DNA from: an uncultured Flavobacteriales bacterium | Lineage (GTDB): Bacteria; Bacteroidota; Bacteroidia; Flavobacteriales_D; Parvicellaceae | Reading direction: 5' to 3' | NCBI GenBank assembly: GCA_943787725.1 | Contig: CALSNM010000024.1 | Coordinates: 1 to 42,412, forward strand | Length of the DNA: 42,412 nt | Notes under the pieces: model-generated | Told to the model about the DNA's origin: nothing | Databases searched by the model: none | The model's input: the letters and a program-made list of their open reading frames with translations, nothing else | Program-made: the position numbers and the translations under genes | Shown here: positions 29,877-40,314 of the stretch, one piece after another | How positions within the stretch are numbered: the first letter of the stretch is position 1 | Layout: each line of letters begins with the position of its first letter

Positions 29877-30981
29877 TTAAAAAATGCCTAAGAATTTTTT
29901 CTTTAATTTAAGCTCAATAATATTATTGGTTTCATGAGAAGTTTGAACATTAAAATTAGTGTCAATATCTTTGTATCCTTTTTTACGGATAGTAAGGGGA
30001 TATACCATACCAACATTCCCATTAAAAATAATTTTATTTACTGAGCGCTCATTCATACCATCGATTATGAAATTTGCCGTAACCCCTTCATTTATTTTGA
30101 TAGTAATGGGAAAAACGACATCAATTGTTGAATCAATTTTATTAATAGCTTTTATAAATTCATCACAATTTAAAATTCTATCCCCCTTATTTTTCGCGGT
30201 AGCCATTGCGATTAGGTGATCATATTTAGCATCTAAATATTCTATTGTATCTTGAACAGAAGGTAGGGGAGTTTTAATGACTTCTGCCGATAAAGAGGTG
30301 ATTTTAAGATGTCCGGGAAAACAATATTTTCCAGTTAGCATTTCATATAATATTACACCAAGAGAATAGATGTCGGAACGAATATCTAAATCTTTAGTTT
30401 GTAATTGTTCTGGACTCATGTATTTCGGTGTTCCCACTAGCATGTTGGCCATGGTTTCTTGTATGTTATCTTCCTCAGATATATCAAATGGTTTAGCAAT
30501 ACCAAAATCTAGTATTTTAATAGACCCATCAACTTTGTTGTACATAATATTATCCGGCTTTAAGTCTCTATGAATGAAACTATGGTTGTGCATGTGCTTG
30601 CAAGCAATTAACACATCTCTGAAGATATCATTTGTTTTGTCTGGAGGAATTGGCCCTTGATCTTCTTCAATAAATGTTTTTAATGTTGTTCCCTTTATAA
30701 ATTCTACAATCAAAAAATAATTATCAGTCTCTTTATGAAAGTTTTGGCACTTCATTATTTTTGGATGTGCACCACCTTCTGCTTGGAAACGCATCATGTT
30801 TTTAGCTTCTGTTTCGAAACGAGTTTTTAATTCTTCATTTTTAAAGTTTTCTTCTTTAAGGCATTTAATAGCTACATAGTTTCCTTTCAATGATGTATTC
30901 TCCGCCTTAAAAAACATGACACATTCCCCCTGAACCGAGTTTCTGTATGATTCTCCAGTTTAATATTGTTCTTCCAATCAT
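29877..30981 (-). CDS. Soluble Ser/Thr kinase with PEGA-like C-terminal domain (one frameshift)
   Basis: A 367-residue kinase after one base is removed. From the ATG at 30981 it reads MIGRTILNWRIIQKLGSGGM, then CHVF, and continues in the next frame with KAENTSLKGNYVAIKCLKEE. The extra base is in a run of six A/T at 30908-30914. Catalytic loop HRDLKPDNIMY, DFGIAK and GTPKYMSPEQ are intact; the HRDLKPDN form and the longer activation loop set it apart from the membrane kinases. The tail (VFPITIKINEG, FNGNVGMVYPLTIRKKGYKD) resembles a PEGA or carboxypeptidase regulatory-like beta domain. There is no membrane helix. It lies 29 bases after the VWA-FHA gene, suggesting co-transcription. The long open stretch is 29877-30917. 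Confidence 0.83.
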
Positions 30982-31010
30982 AATAGATCTTTCCGTATTA
31001 GCTAGCGGTT

Positions 31011-32601
31011 TTATTTTGAATAAACTATCTTTACCTCACCAACTTGCAATATGTCGCCGTCTCTGAGGTCACTTTGTTTCACCTTATTACCATTGAGAAG
31101 AGTTCCATTTGCACTCCCATTATCAATGACATTAAATCCTTTGCCATCAAAGGTTATGTCTAGATGATTTCTGGATACTGTCTGATGGTTAATATGAAGG
31201 TCGTTATTTTTATCCCTTCCTATTTTAAAAACAGGTTCTTCAATTGTAATTGATCCGTGCTGATCTCCAATAGAAAAGTGCAAAACAGGTAGGTTTCCGG
31301 ATCGATTCATTTCTTCTTTCATATTCTGCAAATGCGCTTCTTTTTCTTTTTTTCGTTGAATAGTAAGTTGCTTGTTTTGCTCTGCCTGCTCTTTATCTTT
31401 AATTAATTTCATTTGCATTTCTTGCTGTTGAAATTTTTCTTTAGATTCATTATCTTTTCTACTTTGCTCTTCTTTGAGATGGTTGAGTTCTTGTGCTTGT
31501 TTCATAGCACGTTTTTCTTTTTCTTTTTTGTTATAAATCAATAAGAAAATTATTAAGGTAAGAATTAAAACTCCTCCAATGCATACCCAAAGCAGATTTT
31601 CTAAGAACCAATTGGCTTTTGGAGATTGATATCCTATAGTAGCTTTTTCTCCATCCATAGATTTTATTTCAAGTGCATGTACTTTTCCATCTTTATCATG
31701 TGAAGATTTGAAACTTATCGTGTAATCTATACCGTAGGATCTTAATGGGATCTCATTGTAGGATTTTTTTACAAAAATTCCGGCATCATTTAGATTTCTT
31801 TTTCCCTGTTCGAACTCATTTTCACCATTTTCTTTTTTCCTGTCCGTTTTATGATCAGAACCATTAGTCCTTTGAGCAATGTGATTGATATGGTGTTTTC
31901 CATAACCCGTAATATCATATTTAATTGTATGTATTTGAATGTTGTATTTATTTGCTGAAGCGATATTATCCTGTGCATTTGAAGAGCTGTTTTGCTTGTT
32001 ATTGTATTCTGCAGAAAATACATATATAGCTTTAGGTAATTCAGTTTTATGATTAGATAAATCTTTAATGGCTTCATCTATAGCATAATGAAGGTCTGAA
32101 TAATCTTTGTTATGGTAAATATTATTGGGTGATTCATACTCTTGGACAGCATTATGCATACTTGAGGTATTACTGCCAAAATCATAAATATAATCTAAAG
32201 CATCTCCTCCAGCTTTAATACATCCAAAAGTGGCAATAGCTATTTCATCACCATCTTCAATAACATTGTTTATTGTCGACTTTAATAATTCTCTAAAAAA
32301 AATAAAATTCTTTTTTATGCTCTTTTCGGTAATTTTTTCCATTCAAAGATTCCCACAAAAAAACAACACACTTATTATCAGCAAGTTCCATACTGTCACT
32401 CTTTTTGATTTCAAAGTCTTGTATTTCCTCTTCATTTTCTGTAATTGTAAAATCACCAGAATCTTTTTCTTCGATGGAATGCAGATTGATATTAATCTTT
32501 ACATCTGGATATTCGGTTACATCTGCATTTCCAACTTGTTTGATCTGTGCCAATGAAGAGAATTGACATAAAATAATTGCTAATATTAATTTGTATTTCA
32601 T
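31011..32601 (-). CDS. VWA-like, single-pass membrane protein with cytoplasmic FHA domain (one frameshift)
   Basis: 529 residues after one base is removed. A signal peptide (MKYKLILAIILCQFSSLAQ) is followed by a periplasmic part with a von Willebrand A-like fold (CVVFLWESLNG, DEIAIATFGC, PKAIYVFSAEYNN). Then come one membrane helix (NLLWVCIGGVLILTLIIFLL), a charged coiled coil, and an FHA domain at the C-terminus (VFKIGRDKNNDLHINHQTVS, RNHLDI, NVIDNGSANGTLLNG). FHA domains bind phosphothreonine, so this is a likely target or adaptor of the surrounding kinases, with an outside part able to sense a ligand. The frame breaks in a run of T at 32333-32338 (GKNYRKE to GKITEKS). Open stretches: 32293-32601 and 31011-32342. 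Confidence 0.85.
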
Positions 32602-32674
32602 AATGCTTAATTTATTTATTAATGATTTGATTCATCGCTTTCACAAGCGGATTCAAATGCGGGACCAAAAGGAT

Positions 32675-34540
32675 CTATTCATTTATCCAATCATAGTATT
32701 CGTGTTGTTTTACTTCTCTTTTAATGCTTAAGCCATAATTATTAAATCTATATAATATTTGGGAACCATTTGTGTTAGATATAATTCTGCATCCATCGTA
32801 TTTAAAGATTTGTTCACTCAGTAAATTTATTCCGTAGTAGCTATCATATTCACCTACATATATAGAAGTTTTTTTTGTTTTCCTTAAAGATATTCTTTCC
32901 AATCCAATAACATCTTCATAGATAGGGTTTTCAAATTCTAATATAGTGTTTTTACCCCTTGGGTCATGAGAAAAAACCAAAATACTTTTTTGTTCATTAC
33001 CTGAGTTACTTTTTATAAGAACTGCATATTCTGGAGGGTATTCTTTTCTGTGTTCCGTGTTTTTACGGGTCGAACGGAAGCGACAAAAATTCCTTATATC
33101 ATCTGAATAGGAATGAGAAATACTAAATAAAGGTTGAGTAAGATTTTCAATTTGATTTCTATTAACTTCTTTAATGTCATCAATGGGAATAAAACTGCTA
33201 TTGTAGGCTTTTTGGAAAACAGCAAACTTTAACCAGCCAGTAGACTTTTGATTGAATAAATTTTCTTTACCACCTTCCATGATTTTTAAGAATTGTTGAT
33301 AGTCATTTTTAGAAACTATGTTTTGATTACCATTGATCATACCCGCAACCCATCCTTCTATACCATCAATCTTAACATAATACCAAATAATATCATTTTT
33401 TTGTTGCTTGTCATTAAGTAATGTAATTTCATAACCTGGAGGGTAGGATCCAATAATATTGGCATTAGTATTTGAAGATGGGCTATTTCTGAAATTCATC
33501 TCTACGTATAATACAGCTTTATCATAATCGATGAAATTTTCAGCTGTTAATTCATTGTCAGTAAATAGATTATAGATTATAGATGAAGTAATTCCGATGC
33601 CAATAACAATTAAGAGTATAGTTAAATAACTTGTACTAAGTATTTTTTTATCGGGTTTAACTACTATTGATGATTTTTTTTCATTGGAATTGACAGCAGC
33701 TGGTATTTTAGGACTGATTTTAAAGGAAGATTCGTTTAGCGCTTTTTTAAATTCTTCGCAACTATGAAAACGATCCTCTACATTTTTTTGAGTTGCTTTG
33801 GCAATTACTCGTGCAAGGTGCTTGCTTGCTCCAGGATATATACTAGTTGGATCGGGTAAAGGATCGTTTACAATATTATTGTATATCTGAAATTCCGTTG
33901 TATCATTATTGTATGGGCATTTTCCAGTAATCATTTGGAATAATGTGACTCCCAAGGAATAAATATCAGATCTCTGGTCAATTTTCTGACCATTTACTTG
34001 TTCGGGACTCATGTAAAAAACAGTTCCCATCTGCATTCCGGTTTTGGTTAAGGACTTTTGGCTATCCATAATCTTAGCAATTCCAAAATCCATTATCTTG
34101 ATATCATTTGCTTTATTGATAAGGATATTAGATGGTTTTATATCTCTGTGAACAACCTTATTATTGTGTGCAAAACTAAAAGCATCTAATATCTGATTAA
34201 AGTAATGAATGGCACTTTTTTCATCTATTGGGCCCGATACTTTGTTGATGTGGTCTGCCAATTCCATGCCATCAACATACTCCATGATTAGAAATAAACC
34301 TTCGTCGCTTTCATAATAATCAAATAGCGCAACTATATTAGGCTGATGCAAGTGAGCTAAAGCAGAGGCTTCGTTCTTGAATCGCTCTCTTATAGAAGCA
34401 TTTTTGGATAAATTGGGATGCAGCATTTTAATCGCTACTTTTCTTCCCAACTGTATATGTATACCCAAATATACAGTTCCCATTCCACCTTCACCAAGAA
34501 GGCATTCAATTTTATAATTAAGTATTTGTTTTCCAATCAT
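32675..34540 (-). CDS. Receptor-type Ser/Thr kinase with SH3-like periplasmic domain
   Basis: A 621-residue, unbroken member of the array. The kinase occupies residues 1-270: LLGEGGMGTVYLG (15-26), K38 in VAIK, E57, the catalytic loop HRDIKPSN (D133) and DFGIAK (D151), then MGTVFYMSPEQ. One membrane helix lies near 300-322 (YLTILLIVIGIGITSSIIYN). Outside, an SH3-like segment (ALYVEMNFRNSPSSNTNANI, GSYPPGYEI, WYYVKIDGIEGWVAGM) is followed by about 200 residues with no recognised family. Bacterial SH3 domains commonly bind peptidoglycan. It is separated by 73 bases from the VWA-FHA gene downstream. Because it has no frameshift it is the best reference for the other kinases. Confidence 0.9.
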   Translation of the reverse strand: MIGKQILNYKIECLLGEGGMGTVYLGIHIQLGRKVAIKMLHPNLSKNASIRERFKNEASALAHLHQPNIVALFDYYESDEGLFLIMEYVDGMELADHINKVSGPIDEKSAIHYFNQILDAFSFAHNNKVVHRDIKPSNILINKANDIKIMDFGIAKIMDSQKSLTKTGMQMGTVFYMSPEQVNGQKIDQRSDIYSLGVTLFQMITGKCPYNNDTTEFQIYNNIVNDPLPDPTSIYPGASKHLARVIAKATQKNVEDRFHSCEEFKKALNESSFKISPKIPAAVNSNEKKSSIVVKPDKKILSTSYLTILLIVIGIGITSSIIYNLFTDNELTAENFIDYDKAVLYVEMNFRNSPSSNTNANIIGSYPPGYEITLLNDKQQKNDIIWYYVKIDGIEGWVAGMINGNQNIVSKNDYQQFLKIMEGGKENLFNQKSTGWLKFAVFQKAYNSSFIPIDDIKEVNRNQIENLTQPLFSISHSYSDDIRNFCRFRSTRKNTEHRKEYPPEYAVLIKSNSGNEQKSILVFSHDPRGKNTILEFENPIYEDVIGLERISLRKTKKTSIYVGEYDSYYGINLLSEQIFKYDGCRIISNTNGSQILYRFNNYGLSIKREVKQHEYYDWINE

Positions 34541-34662
34541 TAATTTACTTATTCTATGCGGTTAAAGTAAAGAAATAATAAAGAATATCAAAGCAAGTTT
34601 TCTTATTGCTAACAATATAGGGTTTCGATAACTTTCGTGTTTAGTGGATATTTTCGTGAGAC

Positions 34663-36224
34663 TTATGGTTCATCCTCGATAAGAGGTTTAATAAATGAAA
34701 CGCATATATCTTCCCATTTTTCACTATTATAATAATCTAGAATATAAATTTTCATAGAACCAGTTTTAATCGGTTCGAAAACTATTTCTTGTATTTTGTC
34801 GATATCCTTGAGATGCGCAGTAAAAGATGTGCCATCATCAAATTGTATTTCTATCCTTTTAACTCGTTTATTCAGGTAATAAAGATCTCCAATAAATTTT
34901 CCACGGCTTGAATAGAATTCTTTATAATGAGCTCCACCATGAATATTAATACCATGTATTAACATTTTTGAATCCCAAGATAATTCTATCCATGGGTTAC
35001 GATCATTTTTTTTTGGGCTCCACCATTTTTTTAGATCTTTTTTGATAACATTAGTGGCGCTATAATCATAGATTTCATAATTGCCTAATTGACTACTAGA
35101 AGTTGCATAAATATAATTATTGTATTCGATTAAATTTATATTTTCTTTTGGCGTTGGATCATACGCAGAAGAACTCTCTTTTTCATCATTTTTGTTTTCA
35201 AATAGATTAGCTTTTTCTATTAGAAAAAACCCTCCTCCAATAATTAATAGGAGCACCAAAGCAAAAATAATAAAGGTGTACTTTTTTTTCTTAGATTCAT
35301 TTGGTTGAGCAGTAGCTGCTTTCAATGCTTTAGGTTTCTTTATAGAAGCTTTGCTTTCAATTTTTGATGATTTAACTATAACAGGTTTTTTAAGATCGGT
35401 TTTATAGGTTGTGTCATTCAGTGCTTTTTTAAATTCCTCGCAGCTTTGAAAACGATCCTCAACGTTTTTCTGTGTGGCTTTTGCAATTAATTGAGCAAGA
35501 TGTTCGCTGGCTCCGGATAAAAGCTTTTTAAATCTGGTAAAGGGTCATTGATAATATGACTATAAATTTGGAACTCTGTTGTTTCGCTGTTATATGGACA
35601 TTGACCCGTAATCATCTGAAATAGTGTTACCCCCAAGGGAATAGATATCTGATCTATGGTCAATTTTCTGACCATTTACTTGTTCGGGGACTCATGTAAA
35701 AAACAGTGCCCATCTGTATGCCGGTTTTTGGTTAATGACTTTTGACTATCCATAATCTTGGCAATTCCAAAATCCATGATTTTAATGTCATTTTCTTTAG
35801 TGATCAGGATATTAGAAGGTTTTATGTCTCTGTGAACCACTTTCTTATTATGGGCATAGCTAAAAGCCTCTAGTATCTGGTAAAAGTAATGGATGGCACT
35901 TTTTTCATCTATTGGGCCCGATACTTTGTTGATGTGGTCTGCCAATTCCATACCATCAACATATTCCATAACAAGGAATAAGCCCTCTTCACTTTCATAA
36001 TAATCAAATAGCGTAACAATGTATGGGTTTTGAAGGTGTGCCAGAGCAGAAGCTTCGTTCTTGAATCTTTCTCTTAAAGAAGCATTTTTAGATAAATTGG
36101 GATGCAGCATTTTAACCGCTACTTTTCTTCCCAGCTGTGCATGCACACCTAGATATACAGTTCCCATGCCTCCCTCACCAAGTACGCTTTCTATTTTGTA
36201 GCTAAGTATTTGTTTTCCAACCAT
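34663..36224 (-). CDS. Receptor-type Ser/Thr kinase with discoidin/NADase-type glycan-binding-like periplasmic domain (four frameshifts)
   Basis: 519 residues after correction. The N-terminal kinase is nearly identical to its neighbours (MVGKQILSYKIESVLGEGGM, HRDIKPSNILI, DFGIAK). Against the paralogs it carries extra bases near 35727, 35688 and 35639 and one missing base near 35511; open pieces are 35676-36224, 35487-35675 and 34663-35325. A Lys-rich linker precedes one helix (YTFIIFALVLLLIIGGGFFL). The outside part (SATNVIKKDLKKWWSPKKND, WIELSWDSKMLIHGINIHGG, NKRVKRIEIQFDDG) follows the pattern of discoidin-like NADase-type glycan-binding domains: a W-rich strand, an IxIxxG, N.RVK, a dispensable loop, then a final ...ICVSFI. 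Binding of a glycan is inferred, not shown. Confidence 0.8.
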
Positions 36225-36255
36225 TAGTTTATATTCAAGATATGAAATACACTAT

Positions 36256-36335
36256 TTATAACAGAAGTTCAGGTCTGTATTCAAAATGCATCGTCGTAAT
36301 GCTTCCATTTTCCTCACCGTATGAAACCATTTACT
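36256..36335 (-). pseudogene. Remnant of the M15 peptidase C-terminus at a duplication breakpoint
   Basis: The minus strand reads TMHFEYRPELLL and stop at 36256-36258, identical to the end of the M15 peptidase gene (38067-38150); even the following spacer and kinase start (36224 versus 38035) match. The homology ends near 36335, directly after the stop of the TonB-type kinase at 36340. Confidence 0.8.
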
Positions 36336-36339
36336 AAAA

Positions 36340-38035
36340 TTATCCTATGCGGAAATTGACCGGAAGCGTAAACCACACACTCACCTTCTTCCCTCGTTGT
36401 TCTCCAGCTGTCCATTTTGGCATGCTCTTAACTGCTCTAATAGCTTCTCTATCCAACGTTTTATGAACACCACGCACAACTTTTACTTCTCCGATTGCCC
36501 CATCTTTCTTCACGACAAACTTTACATAAACTTTCCCTTGAATACCGGCTTCTCTAGCCATTTCTGGATACTTCACTTCTTTCCCCAAATAGTTATACAT
36601 CTGTGCAGCCCCCCCTGGAAACTCAGGCTGCTGCTCTACAAATTCGAAAATTTCTCCTCCATTTTTAACTTCTTCATCTTTTTTTGCTCTTGCGATAGCA
36701 TCCGCTTTTGCTCTTGCGATAGCATCAGCTTCCTTTTGTGCTTTGCGCTTGGCCTTTGCCTCATCTTTTTTTGCTTGCTCTATCTCAACCTCTCTTTCTT
36801 TAGACGCAGCATCCGCTTTTGCTTTTGCAGCAGCATGCTGCCTTTGTTCTTTAGCAGCAGCATCAGCTTTTGATTTTGCATCGGCCTCCTCTGCTTTTCT
36901 AATTTTTTCTGCCTCTGCAAGCCTTTTTAGCTCTTCTGCTCTTTTTTTATTTTGTTCTACTTTCTCATATGCATCTGCGAGCTCTAATGCGCCTGCAGTA
37001 TCTGAATCAGCAATTTCCATTAGAAAAAAATAACCTCCGCCAAAAACCAAAGAAATGGATGCCAAAAGAATAAATAATATTTTTTTCCTTTTTTTTAGGC
37101 GGAGTAGGTTTTTTAATTTCTGTTTTAGGACCTTCAGCAGTAGCAGGTTGCCTTATAGCTTCTTTGATCTGTGTTTTATGGGGTTCAGCTATAGTAGATT
37201 CTTTAATGACAGTTTTAAAAGATGAATCATTCAGGGCCTTTTTAAATTCTTCGCAGCTTTGAAAACGATCCTCTACATTTTTCTGAGTTGCTTTAGTAAT
37301 TACCTGTTCAAGATGCTTGCTTGCTCCAGGATATATACTGGCCGGATTGGGTAAAGGGTCGTTAACGATGTTGTTGTAGATCTGAAATTCTGTTGTATCA
37401 TTACTATACGGCGATTGCCCTGTTATCATTTGAAAAAGGGTAACTCCTAGTGAATAAATATCGGATCGATGGTCTATTTTTTCTCCTTTTACCTGTTCGG
37501 GGCTCATGTAAAAAACGGTTCCTATCTGTGTGCCGGTTTTGGTTAATGACTTTTGACTATCCATAATCTTGGCGATACCAAAATCCATGATTTTAATTTC
37601 ATCATCTTTATCAATCAGTATATTGGAGGGTTTAATGTCTCTATGAACAACTTTTTTTTTGTGTGCGTATTTAAATCCATCTAAGATTTGGTTAAAGTAA
37701 TGGATGGCACTTTTTTCATCTATTGGGCCCGATACTTTGTTGATGTGGTCTGCCAATTCCATACCATCAACATATTCCATAACCAGGAACAAGCTCTCTT
37801 TACTTTCATAATAATCAAATAGCGAAACAATGTATGGGTTTTGAAGGTGTGCCAGAGCAGAAGCTTCATTCTTGAAACGCTCTCTCAAAGAAGCATTTTT
37901 AGATAAATTGGGATGCAGCATTTTAACCGCTACTTTTCTTCCCAGCTGCATATGCACACCTAGGTATACGGTTCCCATACCTCCCTCACCAAGAACGCTT
38001 TCTATTTTGTAGCTAAGTATTTGTTTTCCAACCAT
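36340..38035 (-). CDS. Ser/Thr kinase fused to a TolA-like coil and a TonB C-terminal domain (one frameshift)
   Basis: 564 residues after one base is corrected. The kinase (MVGKQILSYKIESVLGEGGM, HRDIKPSNILI, DFGIAK, GTVFYMSPEQ) is intact. The frame then changes in an A-run near 37078-37096, between KKKEKN and KKKILFILLASISLVFGGGY, which is the membrane helix. After it comes a long Ala/Lys/Glu-rich coiled coil (KSKADAAAKEQ, DAIARAKADAIARAK) like the TolA or TonB linker, and then a canonical Bacteroidota TonB C-terminal domain: QQPEFPGGAAQMYNYLGKEV, KYPEMAREAGIQGKVYVKF, LDREAIRAVKSMPKWTAG. The open pieces are 37007-38035 and 36340-37065. TonB domains act in the periplasm and contact outer-membrane partners, which fits the kinase-in, domain-out topology. 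Confidence 0.85.
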
Positions 38036-38066
38036 TAGTTTATATTGAAGATATGAAATACACTAT

Positions 38067-38888
38067 TTATAAAAGAAGTTCAGGTCTGTATTCAAAATGC
38101 ATCGTGTCGTAATGCTTCCATTTTCCTCCCCATATGAAACCATGTTTTTCAAATATTAAAATTATTTCATTCGGGAATTTATTTTTATAATTTAATTTAA
38201 AATCCCCATTATTTTTTCTTAAATCCCATTTCCAATAATTAGACATACTAACATTAAGGTCTATAGATAAGCCAAAGCTGTGCATGCTTAGCCTATCGGT
38301 ATCTTTTATAGTTCTCCAATTAAATGTGCCACCTAATTTTGATATGTAAGGTAAAAACTCTTCATGTTTATCTAATTCATTGCTAATTTCTGTAAGCTTT
38401 AAATGAATATCATTAATAGTTGTAACTTTAATTTTTATCCCTGCTAAATTAGGACACCAATTCATTTCTACTAAATTATCTAATACTTCACCTTTGCTTA
38501 GACCGTATATTTTTTTAAAAAATTCTTCATTCCTAATCCTTCCTGGATCTTCATCTGGGACATAATTCTTTGTTATAGGACCTTCAACATAGTTGTATAC
38601 AAACATATCTTGTAAATCGGGACTGTTAATTAATTCTTCAGGAGATTTTACGATACTATCGTCAAAAATCATGGTAGTTGAATCAGCGAAAATTATATGA
38701 TTATTCTGATACCCGATTATGGATTTAGGGTAAGAAGTAATCAATGCTATTGCTTCTTCAGGAATAGCTTCTATTTGTTTTTTTTCTGTTTGGTTAACAA
38801 TTGAATTTTCTTTTTTAAAGTCTATATTATTACATGCATAAAAACAGAATATGTAAAGAAATAATTTCAAGGAGAAAAGGTTATTCAT
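38067..38888 (-). CDS. M15-type D-Ala-D-Ala carboxypeptidase/endopeptidase lipoprotein
   Basis: A 273-residue peptidoglycan peptidase on the outside of the inner membrane or in the outer membrane. The signal (MNNLFSLKLFLYIFCFYAC) ends in a lipobox Cys at residue 19. The zinc site shows the M15 pattern: H203 and D210 in MHSFGLSIDLN and H264 in DTMHFEYRPELL, with GFIWGGKWKHYD just before it. D261 stands where many relatives have Glu in ExxH; the DxxH form is common in this subfamily but is worth noting. The start codon overlaps the stop of the YARHG kinase by eight bases (ATGAATAA), so the two are translationally coupled. The TonB-type kinase starts 31 bases after its stop. Confidence 0.85.
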   Translation of the reverse strand: MNNLFSLKLFLYIFCFYACNNIDFKKENSIVNQTEKKQIEAIPEEAIALITSYPKSIIGYQNNHIIFADSTTMIFDDSIVKSPEELINSPDLQDMFVYNYVEGPITKNYVPDEDPGRIRNEEFFKKIYGLSKGEVLDNLVEMNWCPNLAGIKIKVTTINDIHLKLTEISNELDKHEEFLPYISKLGGTFNWRTIKDTDRLSMHSFGLSIDLNVSMSNYWKWDLRKNNGDFKLNYKNKFPNEIILIFEKHGFIWGGKWKHYDTMHFEYRPELLL

Positions 38889-40314
38889 ATTGCTTAATAA
38901 AATTTATGTTGTGTTTTTCAATTTCTGTTAATTCATGATAAACCTTGTTATATAATGGAACATACCAGTGTTGTGAATTGAAATGATTTTTTAAATCTGC
39001 TGATTTAAAAATTCTTCCATATCTGGCAAAAATTTCATTTCGCATTATTTTAAGTTCGTATTTTGATAAATATTGAATATCATCATAGTTCAAATATCTT
39101 TCCGATGCTTGAGGATATTCTCCTTCCATATCTTCAGAATCCCAATTGGAATCTCCACCCTCGCATCCACCCTCACAGATAATTTCTGCATCATCTACAG
39201 TATATACATCTTCACCACCGTAATCATTTTCAGGTAAATTTTCAACATATCCTCCCGAGCCAACCACTTCTTCTTCAGAATCACTATTGGATGTAAAAAT
39301 AGAAATTACTGATATCAATAATAGAAAAGAACATACCCCAATAATAATGGCGGTTTTCTTCTTCTTTTTAGGTGGAGTGGAAGATGTTGGAGTAGGTTCT
39401 TTGATCTGTGTTTTAGGAGCTTCAGTTGGAGTAGGTTCTTTGATCTGTGTTTTATGGGCTTCAGTAGTAGCGGGTTCTTTAATAACAGTTTGAAAAGCTG
39501 TGTCATTAAGCGCTTTTTTAAATTCTTCGCAGCTTTGAAAACGATCCTCTACATTTTTTTGCGTGGCTTTGGCAATTACTTGTGCAAGATGTTTGCTGGC
39601 TCCAGGATATATGCTGGCTGGATCAGGCAAAGGGTCGTTAACAATGTTGTTGTAGATCTGAAATTCGGTTGTATCGTTGTTATAGGGACACTGTCCTGTA
39701 ATCATTTGAAAGAGGGTAACTCCTAAAGAATAAATATCGGAACGATGGTCTATATTTTCTCCTTTTACCTGTTCGGGACTCATGTAAAAAACAGTGCCTA
39801 TTTGCGTGCCTGTTTTGGGTCAAGGATTTTTCGCTATCTACGATCTTGGCGATACCAAAATCCATGATCTTAATTTCATCATCAGAATTAATAAGGATGT
39901 TGGAGGGCTTGATATCTCTGTGGACGACCTTTTTTTTATGGGCATAGTTAAATCCATCTAAGATTTGAGTAAAGTAATGGATGGCACTTTTTTTCATTGA
40001 TAGGGCCTGATACTTTGTTGATGTGGTCTGCAAGCTCCATGCCTTCTATATATTCCATAATTAGAAATAGCCCTTCATCGCTTTCTTCAAAATCGTACAG
40101 GGTAACAATATGAGCATTTTGAAGTTGCGCCAATGCAGAGGCTTCGTTTTTAAAACGTTCTCTTAAGGATACGTTACTAGACAAGTCAGGATGAAGCATT
40201 TTAATGGCTACTTTTTCTTTCCATTTTCATGTGCTTACCTAAATAAACTGTTCCCATGCCTCCTTTACCAAGAAGGCTATCTATTTTGTAATTTAGTATT
40301 TGTTTTCCTATCAT
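38881..40314 (-). CDS. Receptor-type Ser/Thr kinase with YARHG periplasmic domain (three frameshifts)
   Basis: 476 residues after removing three extra bases. From the ATG at 40314 it reads MIGKQILNYKIDSLLGKGGM, and continues across extra bases in a T-run at 40212-40216, a T-run at 39988-39994 and a GGG at 39817-39819 (open pieces 39948-40199, 39680-40033, 38881-39783). Catalytic residues are intact (HRDIKPSNILI, DFGIAK). The linker carries two 13-residue repeats (EPTPTEAPKTQIK), then a helix (TAIIIGVCSFLLLISVISIF), an acidic Asp/Glu/Gly stretch and a YARHG domain: YLNYDDIQYLSKYELKIMRN, EIFARYGRIFKSADLKNHF, QHWYVPLYN, LTEIEKHNI. YARHG domains are extracellular. The stop overlaps the M15 gene. 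Confidence 0.82.
39391..39500 (-). repeat. 39-bp tandem repeat in the kinase juxtamembrane linker
   Basis: The unit GGAGTAGGTTCTTTGATCTG... recurs at 39-base intervals and encodes EPTPTEAPKTQIK. The same unit, with variable copy number and an extra SSTTTEAHETEIK, appears at about 41560-41660 in the OmpA-type kinase, and degenerate forms in other kinases. Confidence 0.65.

Noticed and set aside
36743..37033. Plus-strand frame rich in Ala/Ser/Phe (36743-37033)
   Set aside because: It is the shadow of the Ala/Lys/Glu-rich coil of the TonB-type kinase on the other strand.
38067..38888. Vancomycin-resistance (VanY) function for the M15 peptidase
   Set aside because: No VanH/A/X genes or VanS/R pair are present; the setting suggests wall metabolism or sensing.
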